Positions 1-6,873 of a stretch of 27,550 nt of DNA are shown here, piece after piece; the first letter of the stretch is position 1; every line of letters begins with the position of its first letter. A program made the position numbers and the translations under genes. Source of the DNA: a virus; the IMG/VR virus record IMGVR_UViG_3300042991_001047, positions 1 through 27,550 of that record; one strand, 5' to 3'. Under the pieces are notes generated by a model. It was given only the letters and a program-made list of their open reading frames with translations. It was not told the origin of the DNA and searched no databases.

Positions 1-26
1 AGCCGCCAATCTCTGGGGTCAAGCTC

Positions 27-374
27 ATGCGGCACCGCGTAATCCCTAACGAGAAGGACGGCCGCGTGTACCTCCTGCGCGGCGAGAACGGGTACCCGGT
101 ACCGGTCGCGGAGATCTACCTGCCCATGATGGGCGCCATCCCCGCGGTGGCCGCCAACTTTGTGCAGGTACAGAAGGACATCGCGGCCGCGATAGAACTC
201 TACTGCGCCCATGTGGAGGAACTTGAGGAGCAGGGGCTTCTCAAGCCACCCGAGGACCGGCGCTTCTCCACCGCTGCCAGGAAACTCCGAGGTACGCAGC
301 CGGTTCCTGTCGACGAGGTCATAGAGACAGCCGGAAAGCGCGGCCGCGGTCGGCCAAGAAAGGAAGTCGTATGA
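27..374 (+). CDS. Hypothetical protein with C-terminal AT-hook
   Basis: This 115-residue protein has no family that I recognise. The middle (about residues 35-75) looks helical and acidic. The C-terminus carries a GRGRPRK core, the classic AT-hook that binds the minor groove of AT-rich DNA. A DNA-bound early role (replication, transposition or regulation) is an inference from that motif and from its position in the early region. A ggggt stretch precedes the ATG. The stop overlaps the next start (ATGA at 371-374), which indicates translational coupling. Confidence 0.7.
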   Translation: MRHRVIPNEKDGRVYLLRGENGYPVPVAEIYLPMMGAIPAVAANFVQVQKDIAAAIELYCAHVEELEEQGLLKPPEDRRFSTAARKLRGTQPVPVDEVIETAGKRGRGRPRKEVV

Positions 375-577
375 AGACAATCTCCATGGAACCGGATGGA
401 TACGCGGTTCTCGAGGCGGGCATCACCCGCGTGCAGGCTGCCGTAGACGAGGGGTTTGCAACGCCGGTACAGGCTCTTGCGGCACTCCGCAAGGCAAGGA
501 CGGAGCTATTCAATCTGCGCACGACGCTCAGGGACAAGGTAGTAATCACGGCCCCGGACGATCCGGACGCCGCATAG
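371..577 (+). CDS. Small hypothetical early protein
   Basis: A 68-residue protein of unknown function. Its start overlaps the stop of the AT-hook gene (ATGA) and an aaaggaag Shine-Dalgarno-like stretch lies upstream. It appears mostly helical, with Ala, Leu and Arg repeats around residues 25-55 and an acidic DDPDAA tail. No membrane segment or metal motif is visible. It is kept because of start coupling, operon position and a coding-like composition. Confidence 0.6.
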   Translation: MKTISMEPDGYAVLEAGITRVQAAVDEGFATPVQALAALRKARTELFNLRTTLRDKVVITAPDDPDAA

Positions 578-589
578 GAAGGAGATACC

Positions 590-1183
590 ATGGAAGGATA
601 CATGAAGGACGCGAAGGGCCGGATGGTTCCGATCGATCTCGTAAAGCCGGTCGACCTCGCCAGGGACCAGCTGGTACATGAGATTGTCGGCAGGAGCCTT
701 GAGCTATCGCGCATCCTTGGCGATTTCAAGCGGCATTCTCTTGAGGATCTCCGTGCGTTCATCGAACTGTCGGCGGAGCAATACGGCGTGAAAATCGGGG
801 GCAGGAAGGGGAACGTTACACTCACGTCTTATGACGGGGAGTTCCGGGTCCTGATTGCCATTGACGAGCGCATAACCTTCGATGAACGGCTGCAGGCCGC
901 CAAGGCGCTCATCGACGAGTGCATCAAGTCCTGGACGGTCGGTGCCCGCGGAGAACTCAAGGTTCTCGTCGATGACGCGTTCGCCGTGGACAAGCAGGGA
1001 AAGATCAATACCAACCGGGTGCTCGGCCTCCGCAGGCTCGAGATAACGGATCCAACCTGGCTTCGGGCCATGGATGCCATCTCCGATTCGGTCATGGTCA
1101 CCGAATCCAAGGAGTACATCCGCGTGTACCGCCGCAACGAGAGGGGCGAGTACGACCTCGTCAGCCTCGATATCGCGGCATAG
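590..1183 (+). CDS. DUF3164 family protein
   Basis: This 197-residue protein matches the DUF3164 family of Mu-like phages. It opens with a short MKDAKGRMVP segment and continues with a helical region. It then has the family signature around residues 69-82 (YGVKIGGRKGNVTL), an FDERLQAAKALIDECI segment, and a C-terminal GLRRLEI...YIRVY region. The family sits in the early region between transposition genes and GemA in many Mu relatives; its biochemical role is not established. The ATG has a strong aaggag Shine-Dalgarno sequence. Family assignment is from remembered sequence features and would be confirmed by a profile search. Confidence 0.85.
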   Translation: MEGYMKDAKGRMVPIDLVKPVDLARDQLVHEIVGRSLELSRILGDFKRHSLEDLRAFIELSAEQYGVKIGGRKGNVTLTSYDGEFRVLIAIDERITFDERLQAAKALIDECIKSWTVGARGELKVLVDDAFAVDKQGKINTNRVLGLRRLEITDPTWLRAMDAISDSVMVTESKEYIRVYRRNERGEYDLVSLDIAA

Positions 1184-1198
1184 GAAAGGAGAACTATC

Positions 1199-1378
1199 GT
1201 GTACTGCAAGCCCATGACGCAAGCGTATTGCCGCAAGCATCAGGCGCTCGTCGAGGCCATGGCGGACTATGCCATGGATCGCGCCCGTGTCCAGGCCGGC
1301 CAGTGGCTGTACCTGCCACGGATGCTCTTTCGACTCGCGCTCTATGTACGGCAAAGAGGTGATCCAGCTCTTGTATGA
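1199..1378 (+). CDS. Small hypothetical protein, GTG start
   Basis: A 59-residue reading frame starting with GTG seven bases after a clear GGAG in aaaggag. It fills the gap after the DUF3164 gene. The N-terminus contains two cysteines and a histidine (C3, C10, H13), followed by an Ala/Met/Arg-rich helix and a hydrophobic segment near residues 36-50. No family is recognised. The stop overlaps a following ATG (ATGA at 1375-1378). The strong ribosome-binding site and the exact fit between neighbours support it. Confidence 0.5.
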   Translation: MYCKPMTQAYCRKHQALVEAMADYAMDRARVQAGQWLYLPRMLFRLALYVRQRGDPALV

Positions 1379-1530
1379 ACACCATTACGGCCGTTCTGGA
1401 CGTCCGGCCGGATGATTCGATCAACCGGAGGTTCCCGACTGGCGGGAACCTCCATCCATGGGACCGGTACTGGCCGCCGCGCGTACCAAAATTGACACGG
1501 CTGGAGGTTCGACTCCTCCCGGATCCCTGA
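1375..1530 (+). CDS. Possible small protein, translationally coupled
   Basis: A 51-residue frame starting inside the stop of the preceding small gene (ATGA). It has no Shine-Dalgarno sequence of its own, so it would depend on coupling. The product is basic and rich in Pro, Arg and Trp, with no recognised family. The frame contains two strong hairpins (1427-1453 and 1503-1519), so the stretch may instead be a structured non-coding leader ahead of the GemA gene. Confidence 0.35.
   Translation: MNTITAVLDVRPDDSINRRFPTGGNLHPWDRYWPPRVPKLTRLEVRLLPDP
1427..1453. repeat. Perfect 10-bp inverted repeat (hairpin)
   Basis: GGAGGTTCCC at 1427-1436 is followed after seven bases by its exact reverse complement GGGAACCTCC at 1444-1453. 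No T-tract follows, so it is not a standard terminator. It lies inside the possible small gene upstream of GemA and could be an RNA processing or attenuation hairpin. Confidence 0.6.
1503..1519 (+). other. tRNA T-arm-like hairpin
   Basis: A 5-bp stem GGAGG/CCTCC closes a seven-base TTCGACT loop, the consensus geometry of a tRNA T-arm, and CACCA follows at 1531-1535. I could not find a matching acceptor 5' strand, D-arm or anticodon arm upstream, so this is not called a tRNA. It is either a chance mimic or a remnant. Confidence 0.35.
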
Positions 1531-1549
1531 CACCAAAAGGAGTGGCGCG

Positions 1550-2023
1550 ATGGACACGATGCAAGTCCAGGACCGCAGGCGATGGATCGCGGTCATACAC
1601 GTTGCCCGTAAAGGCCTGGCTCTCGATGAGGCGGCATACCGGGCCTTGCTTGAAGGGTCGGCCGGAGTCAGCTCGGCTTCAGGCATCGAGACCGCCTCCC
1701 AGTTTGACGCCGTGATGACAGCGTTCAAGGCGCTTGGCTTCCGCTTCAAGCCATCGGCGCGCAAGCGCCTTCCTGTGGCCGACTTAGAGCGGAACAACCT
1801 CTGTACAGAACGCCAGCGCTACTACATCAAGGGCCTGTGGGAGCTCGCCAGCCGCGCACGCGACGAGCGGTCGCTCCGGGCCATGCTCAAGCGCATCGGT
1901 GGCGTTGATGACATGCGGTTCCTTACGAAGAAGGCGGCGAGCGCGCTGATACTCGCCCTGAGGTCTATTGCCTGGAAGGCCGGGTATGATCCTGACCGGG
2001 CGACCGGAAGGGGCCAGACATGA
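1550..2023 (+). CDS. gemA: Mu gp16/GemA-like regulatory protein
   Basis: A 157-residue protein of the GemA (Mu gp16, DUF1018) family. Its visible hallmarks are the N-terminal RRRWIAVIHVARKGLALDE segment, a central GFRFKP region, the TERQRYYIKGLWELASRARDE segment near residues 86-106 and a C-terminal helical region around FLTKKAASALILALRSI. In Mu, GemA influences host gene expression and DNA supercoiling in the lytic cycle; the exact activity here is inferred from family only. AAGGAG lies seven bases before the ATG. The stop overlaps the next start (ATGA). Confidence 0.85.
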   Translation: MDTMQVQDRRRWIAVIHVARKGLALDEAAYRALLEGSAGVSSASGIETASQFDAVMTAFKALGFRFKPSARKRLPVADLERNNLCTERQRYYIKGLWELASRARDERSLRAMLKRIGGVDDMRFLTKKAASALILALRSIAWKAGYDPDRATGRGQT

Positions 2024-2427
2024 ACCTCGTCACGGTCAAGCGCGCAGCGCTGCGCATTGCGGAGCTCGAGCGCCGCGCATGCCCTCCGGCCCGCGTGTAC
2101 TACCTCGTCCGGTTCTGTCAGATAGAGGCGCTCAAGATCCGGTGGAGCCTCAGGATCAACATGGATTCAGTGGAGGAGTATGTTAGAAAGAGAAACGGAT
2201 GCCCTGCTCAGGCGGGAGCTGCCCGCGATCCTGGACGTGACGGACATGGCCGCGTTTCTGGAAGTCTCCCGCTTGACGGTCTTGAGGGAGATAGCTGCCG
2301 GACGCATTCAGGCGTACAAGCTGGACGGAGCGTGGAACGCGAGCCGCGACGACTTCCTGTCGTATCTGGATGCCGCTGGAAACCAGTAGTCCAGCTTGAG
2401 TTTCCATTCTCCGAAGGCGCGGCATGA
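2020..2427 (+). CDS. Small DNA-binding-like protein with dual-coded C-terminal half
   Basis: The start is coupled to the GemA stop (ATGA) and has a ggaagggg Shine-Dalgarno-like stretch. About the first 57 residues look like a genuine small helix-turn-helix or excisionase-like domain (helices around LRIAELERR and QIEALKIRW, then MDSVEEYVRKR). Beyond that the composition becomes Arg/Gly/Pro/Ser/Cys-rich, typical of an out-of-frame read, exactly where the nested +1-frame gene 2180-2389 runs. The frame nevertheless stays open to 2427, where its TGA overlaps the next ATG. The original gene may have lost its stop, or both frames may be used. Confidence 0.5.
   Translation: MNLVTVKRAALRIAELERRACPPARVYYLVRFCQIEALKIRWSLRINMDSVEEYVRKRNGCPAQAGAARDPGRDGHGRVSGSLPLDGLEGDSCRTHSGVQAGRSVEREPRRLPVVSGCRWKPVVQLEFPFSEGAA
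2180..2389 (+). CDS. Helix-turn-helix (excisionase/MerR-like) protein, nested frame
   Basis: A 69-residue frame, +1 relative to the surrounding one. It contains a typical helix-turn-helix DNA-binding core: ILDVTDMAAFLEVSRLTVLREIAAGRI followed by a wing-like AYKLDGAWNASRDDFLSYL. This is the pattern of HTH_17/excisionase-type domains. A ggaggag stretch ends two bases before the ATG, closer than usual. Given its coding-like composition this is more likely the functional frame in this interval. A role in phage regulation is inferred. Confidence 0.6.
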   Translation: MLERETDALLRRELPAILDVTDMAAFLEVSRLTVLREIAAGRIQAYKLDGAWNASRDDFLSYLDAAGNQ

Positions 2428-2633
2428 TCGAACATAGCACCATCCAGCCGACAGCGGTGCGCATCGGACTTGAACTTGATGACCTGCGGCGCACGATCTT
2501 CCAGCTGAACGTCAAGGCTGCCTGCATCGATGAGCGCTGCGCCGAACTTCACGAATCGCTGGCAGCAGCGCTGGCAGACATCCGATCGATGGAAGCTGAA
2601 GTTCTGCAGGGAGATCTCTTCTTCCTTCAATAG
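2424..2633 (+). CDS. Small hypothetical helical protein
   Basis: A 69-residue protein of unknown function. Its ATG overlaps the TGA of the upstream frame (2424-2427) and its own Shine-Dalgarno sequence is weak, so coupling is likely. The middle forms one long helix with heptad-like hydrophobics (residues 15-60), suggesting a short coiled coil. It is the last gene before the intergenic element that precedes the lysis genes. Confidence 0.55.
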   Translation: MIEHSTIQPTAVRIGLELDDLRRTIFQLNVKAACIDERCAELHESLAAALADIRSMEAEVLQGDLFFLQ

Positions 2634-2641
2634 AAGGCCTG

Positions 2642-2671
2642 TCATATCCGGTTTAGAGCATGGCCCGCCTC
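2642..2671 (+). promoter_or_regulatory. Candidate late-promoter element, copy 1 (upstream of lysis operon)
   Basis: This intergenic stretch matches 11094-11123 at 24 of 30 bases, with the shared cores tcatatcc and tttagagc at identical spacing, then t-gcc and cctc. Both copies lie just upstream of an operon start: the lysis peptidase here and the protease/scaffold gene there. In Mu, the activator-dependent late promoters Plys and PI occupy these positions. No good -35 box is conserved, consistent with activator dependence. The function is inferred. Confidence 0.55.
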
Positions 2672-2706
2672 GGCGCGCGTAGGATGAACGCGATGGAGGC
2701 GAGAGC

Positions 2707-3354
2707 ATGCTCTATAAACTTGAAAACGACTATCATACCCAACGCAACAACGCCATAGAACCGACTCGGACATGCAACGTCACATCCATGATCATGGCAC
2801 TCAAGGCTACAGGCATCCAGTTTGAGAGCCCCGAGGGCATGCAGCCGGAAGACTATCTGGCAAGCCTGCTTGATACTCCCGCCGCCTTCGCCAAACGGGA
2901 TCAGGAATTTCCGTGGGCCACCCGTGCGAAGATACATCCGCGCGAGGTACACGAGATCCTGTCGTGGGCCATCAACGAACTCCTGGTAAAGAAGCGGTGT
3001 ACCACGTTCACAACCCGCGCTTCCACCCAGGAGCTGCTCTTCCGGATATCAGCACACCAGTCTGCCAGCGTGGTTTCAGGCCGGTTCACCAAAGAGGGCC
3101 ACATGGTGACCCTGGTGGGCTTCGAATGCTCCGGGCCGGGCCCGTCGATGGCGAAGTCTCCTGACCGCGTAGACCTCGCGGCTGTCTCCCGGATCATCAT
3201 CGATGACCCGTGGGGCGATGTCCACTCGGGCTACCGTGATGTATCCGGCGATGACGTATCGCTCTCCGTGGCGGAGTTCGACCACTACACCCGTGAGTAC
3301 TACAGTGCCGGCCGCAAGTGGGCTCACCTGTTCACCCGCACCGGCATCATCTAA
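2707..3354 (+). CDS. C39-like cysteine peptidase, putative phage endolysin
   Basis: A 215-residue protein with the layout of a C39-like/papain-fold peptidase. A Gln (Q12) lies upstream of the probable catalytic C23 in TCNVTSM. The catalytic His is probably H132 in GHMVTLVGFE, and the third residue lies in IIIDDPWGD (D166/D167). Its place directly before holin- and spanin-like genes suggests that it cuts peptidoglycan cross-links at lysis. No signal peptide is visible, so export would need the holin. GGAGG sits seven bases before the ATG, and a candidate late promoter lies just upstream. Confidence 0.75.
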   Translation: MLYKLENDYHTQRNNAIEPTRTCNVTSMIMALKATGIQFESPEGMQPEDYLASLLDTPAAFAKRDQEFPWATRAKIHPREVHEILSWAINELLVKKRCTTFTTRASTQELLFRISAHQSASVVSGRFTKEGHMVTLVGFECSGPGPSMAKSPDRVDLAAVSRIIIDDPWGDVHSGYRDVSGDDVSLSVAEFDHYTREYYSAGRKWAHLFTRTGII

Positions 3355-3367
3355 GGAGAAGAGAAAC

Positions 3368-3586
3368 ATGGAGCTCAAAGGAAAACCGCTATCGCTCGGA
3401 GCCAAGGCACTGGGCGCCATCATCGTACTTGGCGGGCTCGGCCTCAAGGCCGTGTATCCTGGCCTCGCCCTCTCCATGGACGACATCATCAAGGCGGCTG
3501 CCTTCGTCGTCCTGATCTTCGCACCCATCGATGTTTCGATCTGGCTTGAGAAGATCTTTGCCCGGAACCAGGGCGGCGCGGCATGA
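3368..3586 (+). CDS. Holin-like small membrane protein
   Basis: A 72-residue protein with two hydrophobic segments (about residues 10-28 and 38-58) separated by a short turn, and a short polar C-terminus. This is the size and topology of a class II holin. ATG 3368 is chosen over upstream in-frame starts because AAGGAG lies at normal spacing just after the endolysin stop. The stop overlaps the next gene (ATGA at 3583-3586). The holin role is inferred from topology and neighbours. Confidence 0.65.
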   Translation: MELKGKPLSLGAKALGAIIVLGGLGLKAVYPGLALSMDDIIKAAAFVVLIFAPIDVSIWLEKIFARNQGGAA

Positions 3587-3882
3587 GCACGTTCATCATC
3601 ATCCTGCTCCTGGTATTCATGGGCGCCTTCTGCGCCGCCGCCGTCATTGCCAACAAAGGCCGCCACGATTTCGACGCCAGAGAGCGCGCGGCTGAGGCCG
3701 CAGCCGGAACCGTCAAGGAGACTACCCATGAACAGATTCAAGCCATTCCCGCTCCTGCCCTTGTTGCTCTTGATCCTGATCCAGCCGCTCGCCGCGCAGA
3801 TGTCGACTCCATTACCGAACGATTCAGGAAGCGATTACGGGATCGATCCATCGGCATCGTATCAGGGAATAATCGTGATTGA
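3583..3882 (+). CDS. Spanin-like membrane protein (i-spanin candidate)
   Basis: A 99-residue protein with an N-terminal membrane anchor (about residues 3-24) followed by a polar, charged, mostly helical domain. This resembles an Rz-type inner-membrane spanin. Its second half overlaps another gene in the +1 frame (3728-3882), as Rz and Rz1 often do. The start is coupled to the holin-like gene (ATGA). The identity rests on topology, lysis-cassette position and overlap; no sequence family is recognised. Confidence 0.55.
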   Translation: MSTFIIILLLVFMGAFCAAAVIANKGRHDFDARERAAEAAAGTVKETTHEQIQAIPAPALVALDPDPAARRADVDSITERFRKRLRDRSIGIVSGNNRD

Positions 3883-4123
3883 ACTGCTCGCCGCCTCGGA
3901 GGACGAAGCCGTCATCTCGATTGCCGAGGCATACGCTAAAGGCTATAAAGCCGGACTTCTTGTTTCGGCCCCGGACGCCGCATATTGGAAATCTCTCGCC
4001 GAGAACTGGAAGGCCAGGGCCATCACCGAATTGTCTCGTCCACGTTTGTCCTGGTGGTGCATCCCGGTATCGGTTGCCGGTGGCCTTGGCATTGGATTCC
4101 TTGCCTCCGTGATGGCGAGGTAG
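3728..4123 (+). CDS. Exported membrane protein overlapping the spanin-like gene
   Basis: A 131-residue protein read in the +1 frame relative to the gene it overlaps by 155 bases. ATG 3728 is chosen because AAGGAG lies six bases upstream and translation then begins with a Sec signal sequence (residues 1-24, a leucine-rich core ending LAAQ). There is no lipobox cysteine. A soluble, mildly acidic domain follows and the C-terminus is a second hydrophobic segment (about residues 108-130). The layout resembles an outer spanin partner, but the terminal membrane segment is atypical and the function is uncertain. Confidence 0.55.
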   Translation: MNRFKPFPLLPLLLLILIQPLAAQMSTPLPNDSGSDYGIDPSASYQGIIVIELLAASEDEAVISIAEAYAKGYKAGLLVSAPDAAYWKSLAENWKARAITELSRPRLSWWCIPVSVAGGLGIGFLASVMAR

Positions 4124-4126
4124 AAC

Positions 4127-4501
4127 ATGGAAGCACTGCTTGCCAAGCTGTCGTCCTATGGGACCGGTCCAGTACTCCTGGTTGTCGCCGCGCTCCTGGG
4201 ATGGATACTCAGGAAACTTGACGAAAACAACAGGAAGGACGAGGAGCGCACGGCCAGTGATGAAGCCAGGGCGGAGAAGCTCAAGGCAGCCATAACCTCG
4301 CAGATGAACGCCATGGAAGACCGTTTCGAAGAGCGCTTTGCCAGCGCTGACAAGCGCATCGAAGCCCTTGCGAACCGGGTGTCGTACGTAGAGCGTGACT
4401 ATCTCCCGCGTGATGAGCACTACAAGGAATTTTCTGGATGGAGGGCAGAGATCAACCGCCTGTCGGACCTCATAATCAACATTTTCAAGGAGAAGAAATG
4501 A
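4127..4501 (+). CDS. Membrane-anchored coiled-coil protein
   Basis: A 124-residue protein with one N-terminal transmembrane helix (about residues 12-30) followed by a long charged coiled coil (about 33-95) and a final amphipathic helix. The shape is that of BhlA/UviB-type holin-like proteins or of DUF2730-type proteins in Mu relatives. It closes the lysis region. The start lies only a few bases after the preceding stop, and its own stop overlaps the next start (ATGA). Confidence 0.55.
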   Translation: MEALLAKLSSYGTGPVLLVVAALLGWILRKLDENNRKDEERTASDEARAEKLKAAITSQMNAMEDRFEERFASADKRIEALANRVSYVERDYLPRDEHYKEFSGWRAEINRLSDLIINIFKEKK

Positions 4502-4791
4502 AGCCAATAATGCTGCGCGGCAAGATCCTCGAGTTCCTCCGCGATGTCTATCCCGAGGGCGCCGACGAACGCACGATTGTCGGAATCTTCTATGAATACC
4601 ACGACTATGACGACATTGTGGAGGCGGTCAGCTACCTCGCCGACAAGGGCTATGCCAGGCTTACCGAGGTGCCGCATCCATACAGGTCGGCCGAGAAGAT
4701 ACGCCTGTACAAGATCGCTCCTTCAGGCATCGACCTGATTGATGGCACGACGGTTGATCCTGCTGTGACCATCATCCCCGAGGGGAGGTAG
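4498..4791 (+). CDS. Winged-helix-like protein
   Basis: A 97-residue protein whose first 70 residues look like a winged helix: LRGKILEFLRDVYPEGADERTIVGIFYEY, then a helix DIVEAVSYLADKGYARLTEV, then a strand IRLYKIAPSGIDLIDG. Such proteins lie just upstream of the terminase genes in many Mu-like phages, and their role is not established. ATG 4498 is chosen because of aaggag at good spacing and the ATGA overlap; a longer in-frame extension upstream would overlap the previous gene. Confidence 0.65.
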   Translation: MKPIMLRGKILEFLRDVYPEGADERTIVGIFYEYHDYDDIVEAVSYLADKGYARLTEVPHPYRSAEKIRLYKIAPSGIDLIDGTTVDPAVTIIPEGR

Positions 4792-4795
4792 CGCG

Positions 4796-5320
4796 ATGGG
4801 CCGTCGCTCCAAGGCTGATCTGTACGATGTCGTCGACCGTATCCTCGAGCTGTATACCCGCGACAAACTGACGATCAAGGAGATCGCCTTCCAGCTCAAG
4901 GGCGACGGCTATGACATCAGCAGGGAAGCCGTCAGGCGATCGCTCAAGTCGTCGAAGGAACTTGCTGGTGAACTGCTCAAGACCATCGAGGAAGCCCGCG
5001 TGATGATCGACGTAGTCAGGGCCAATCCAAATACGGACGTGGCCGAGGCCGTCGTCACGCGGCTGGGCGGACTCCTGTTGAGGGAGACTGCGGCGCTCGA
5101 CGAGCTGTCCTTCGATGATCCTGGCGAGACTGTCCTTGCGGCAGGACGACTCGCCAATGCCCAGGCCAAGCTCGCGGGGGTCCGGCTCAAATACCAGACA
5201 GGCTTCGAGGCCGCCAAGCGTGCCGTCATCGACGCGCTCAAGGTCGAACTTGCATCGGATCCTGATCTTGCAGACCGACTCGCCGTCCGCGTGTCGGGAC
5301 TCAGTCCGGAGGATCGATGA
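4796..5320 (+). CDS. Mu gp27-like small terminase subunit (DUF3486)
   Basis: A 174-residue protein with the opening MGRRSKADLYDVVDRILELY and a helix-turn-helix (about residues 25-50, LTIKEIAFQLKGDGYDISREAVRRSLK), typical of DUF3486/Mu gp27 proteins. The rest is helical and probably oligomerises. It would recognise DNA for packaging and feed the large terminase encoded next, whose start overlaps this stop (ATGA at 5317-5320). The family call is from sequence pattern and synteny. Confidence 0.8.
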   Translation: MGRRSKADLYDVVDRILELYTRDKLTIKEIAFQLKGDGYDISREAVRRSLKSSKELAGELLKTIEEARVMIDVVRANPNTDVAEAVVTRLGGLLLRETAALDELSFDDPGETVLAAGRLANAQAKLAGVRLKYQTGFEAAKRAVIDALKVELASDPDLADRLAVRVSGLSPEDR

Positions 5321-6873
5321 GCCTTTCAATCGTCGCCGAACTTGTCGGAGACAGGGAATCCATCGCGGCCGACGCCGCGCGGAAGGCCAGACGTGATCTT
5401 TGCGAAGATGACTTCTTTCTCTTCTGCCAGACATACTTCCCGCACTATTTCGGAGCCGAACCCGCGCCGTACCACCGCGTGCTCATGGATATCGTTTCCA
5501 CGGGCCGACTCGGTCAGGAGCACATCGCGGCCCTGTCGCCCCTCATCAAGGAGAAGTACCACCGCTACATGGTGCCGAGCGGCGCTGTCGCCGGCATCAT
5601 CGACGTGGAGCCGCGCGGGTTCTCCAAATCAACACGCTTCAGCCTGGCGTTTCCAATTTGGGTCACGTTTTACAGGAAGCGGAATTTCCCTATTCTATTC
5701 GCTTCCAGCCAACGGCAGGCAGCCGAAAACCTTGAATCGATCAAGGACGAGATCGCGCAGAATGAGCGACTCTTTTCCGACTTCGGCGAGATGAAGGGCA
5801 AGATCTGGAAGGCTGACAAGATAACGCTGGCCAACGGCACTGCCATCGTGGCGCGCGGCGCCGGTGCGTCGACCAGAGGCATCAAGAACGGCCCGAACCG
5901 GCCGGACGTGGCCATCTGCGACGACATCATGACCGACGAGATCGCCGCGTCCAAGGTGCAGCGCGACAAGCGCTACCGGTGGTTCAAGCGCGTCGTGCTG
6001 CCCCTCGGGAAGGATCTCTTTCCCATTCTTATCAACACGATCTTCCACGAAGACGATATCGTCTGCAGGCTCTTGAAGGAACTGACCGATGGGCAGCTCT
6101 CAGGCTGGGTCGGATTCCGCTTCGCCGCGCGCACCCCGTCCGGTGCCTCGCTGTGGCCGGCGTACTGGACCGAAGAAAAACTGCAGAAGAAAGAAGACGA
6201 ATCCGGTTCAGCCGCCTGGTCGACCGAGTTCATGAACGAGCCGCTGTCCAGCGAAGACGCGATCATCAAGAAGTTCACCTACTACGAGCTCCGCGATGTG
6301 AACGTCTCGACGATGCGCAAGTTTGGCGGAATCGATCCAGCAACAGGAGTCCACGACAAGTGCGCGTTCGATACCCTTGGCGATGGCAACAACGGAGTCC
6401 TGTATGTCCTCGATACGTGGGGTGAACGCCTTGCGGAGGCTGGATTCCTGGAACGGATCATCGACACATACCTTGTCTGGAAGCATGCCTCGATCGGCTT
6501 CGAGGATGTGGCATTCCAGGGTATTTACAAGAACAACCTGGTGGAGAAGGCTGCGGTCCGCAAAGTCTGGCTGCCAATCGTCGGCCGCAAGACCGGCGGA
6601 CTGTCCAAGGTGCAGCGGATAAAGAAGATGGCGCCCCTTATCGAGGCCGGGTTCATCCGGTTCCGATCAGACCAGAAGGAGCTCGTCGAGCAGCTCTCCA
6701 TGTTCACGCCCGACGGCCCCAAGTCAGCCTACGACGACGAGGCCGACGCGCTCTGGTATGCCTTCGAGGAAGTCCAGGGCGGCAAGGGCGAAGGCAAGCC
6801 GACCATCGTCCCCTTCGAGCAGTTCGGCCTGCGCCGCACCGTCAAGACCATCATGAGAGGATTCAAACGATGA
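5317..6873 (+). CDS. Mu gp28-like terminase large subunit
   Basis: A 518-residue packaging motor. The ATPase half has a Walker A-like loop in EPRGFSKST (residues 98-106), a coupling segment RGAGASTRGIK (about 180-190), and Walker B with catalytic acids in DVAICDDI (197-204). The RNase-H-like nuclease half begins at GGIDPATG (D340) and continues with FEDVAF (about 395-400) and YDDEADAL (472-479), which supply the metal-binding acids. It would pump phage DNA into the procapsid through the portal encoded next. Both ends are coupled by ATGA overlaps. Confidence 0.9.
   Translation: MSLSIVAELVGDRESIAADAARKARRDLCEDDFFLFCQTYFPHYFGAEPAPYHRVLMDIVSTGRLGQEHIAALSPLIKEKYHRYMVPSGAVAGIIDVEPRGFSKSTRFSLAFPIWVTFYRKRNFPILFASSQRQAAENLESIKDEIAQNERLFSDFGEMKGKIWKADKITLANGTAIVARGAGASTRGIKNGPNRPDVAICDDIMTDEIAASKVQRDKRYRWFKRVVLPLGKDLFPILINTIFHEDDIVCRLLKELTDGQLSGWVGFRFAARTPSGASLWPAYWTEEKLQKKEDESGSAAWSTEFMNEPLSSEDAIIKKFTYYELRDVNVSTMRKFGGIDPATGVHDKCAFDTLGDGNNGVLYVLDTWGERLAEAGFLERIIDTYLVWKHASIGFEDVAFQGIYKNNLVEKAAVRKVWLPIVGRKTGGLSKVQRIKKMAPLIEAGFIRFRSDQKELVEQLSMFTPDGPKSAYDDEADALWYAFEEVQGGKGEGKPTIVPFEQFGLRRTVKTIMRGFKR

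Noticed and set aside
1375-1535. A tRNA gene suggested by the T-arm and CACCA
   Set aside because: The acceptor strands cannot pair properly, four extra bases separate the expected acceptor end from CCA, and no D-arm or anticodon arm is visible.
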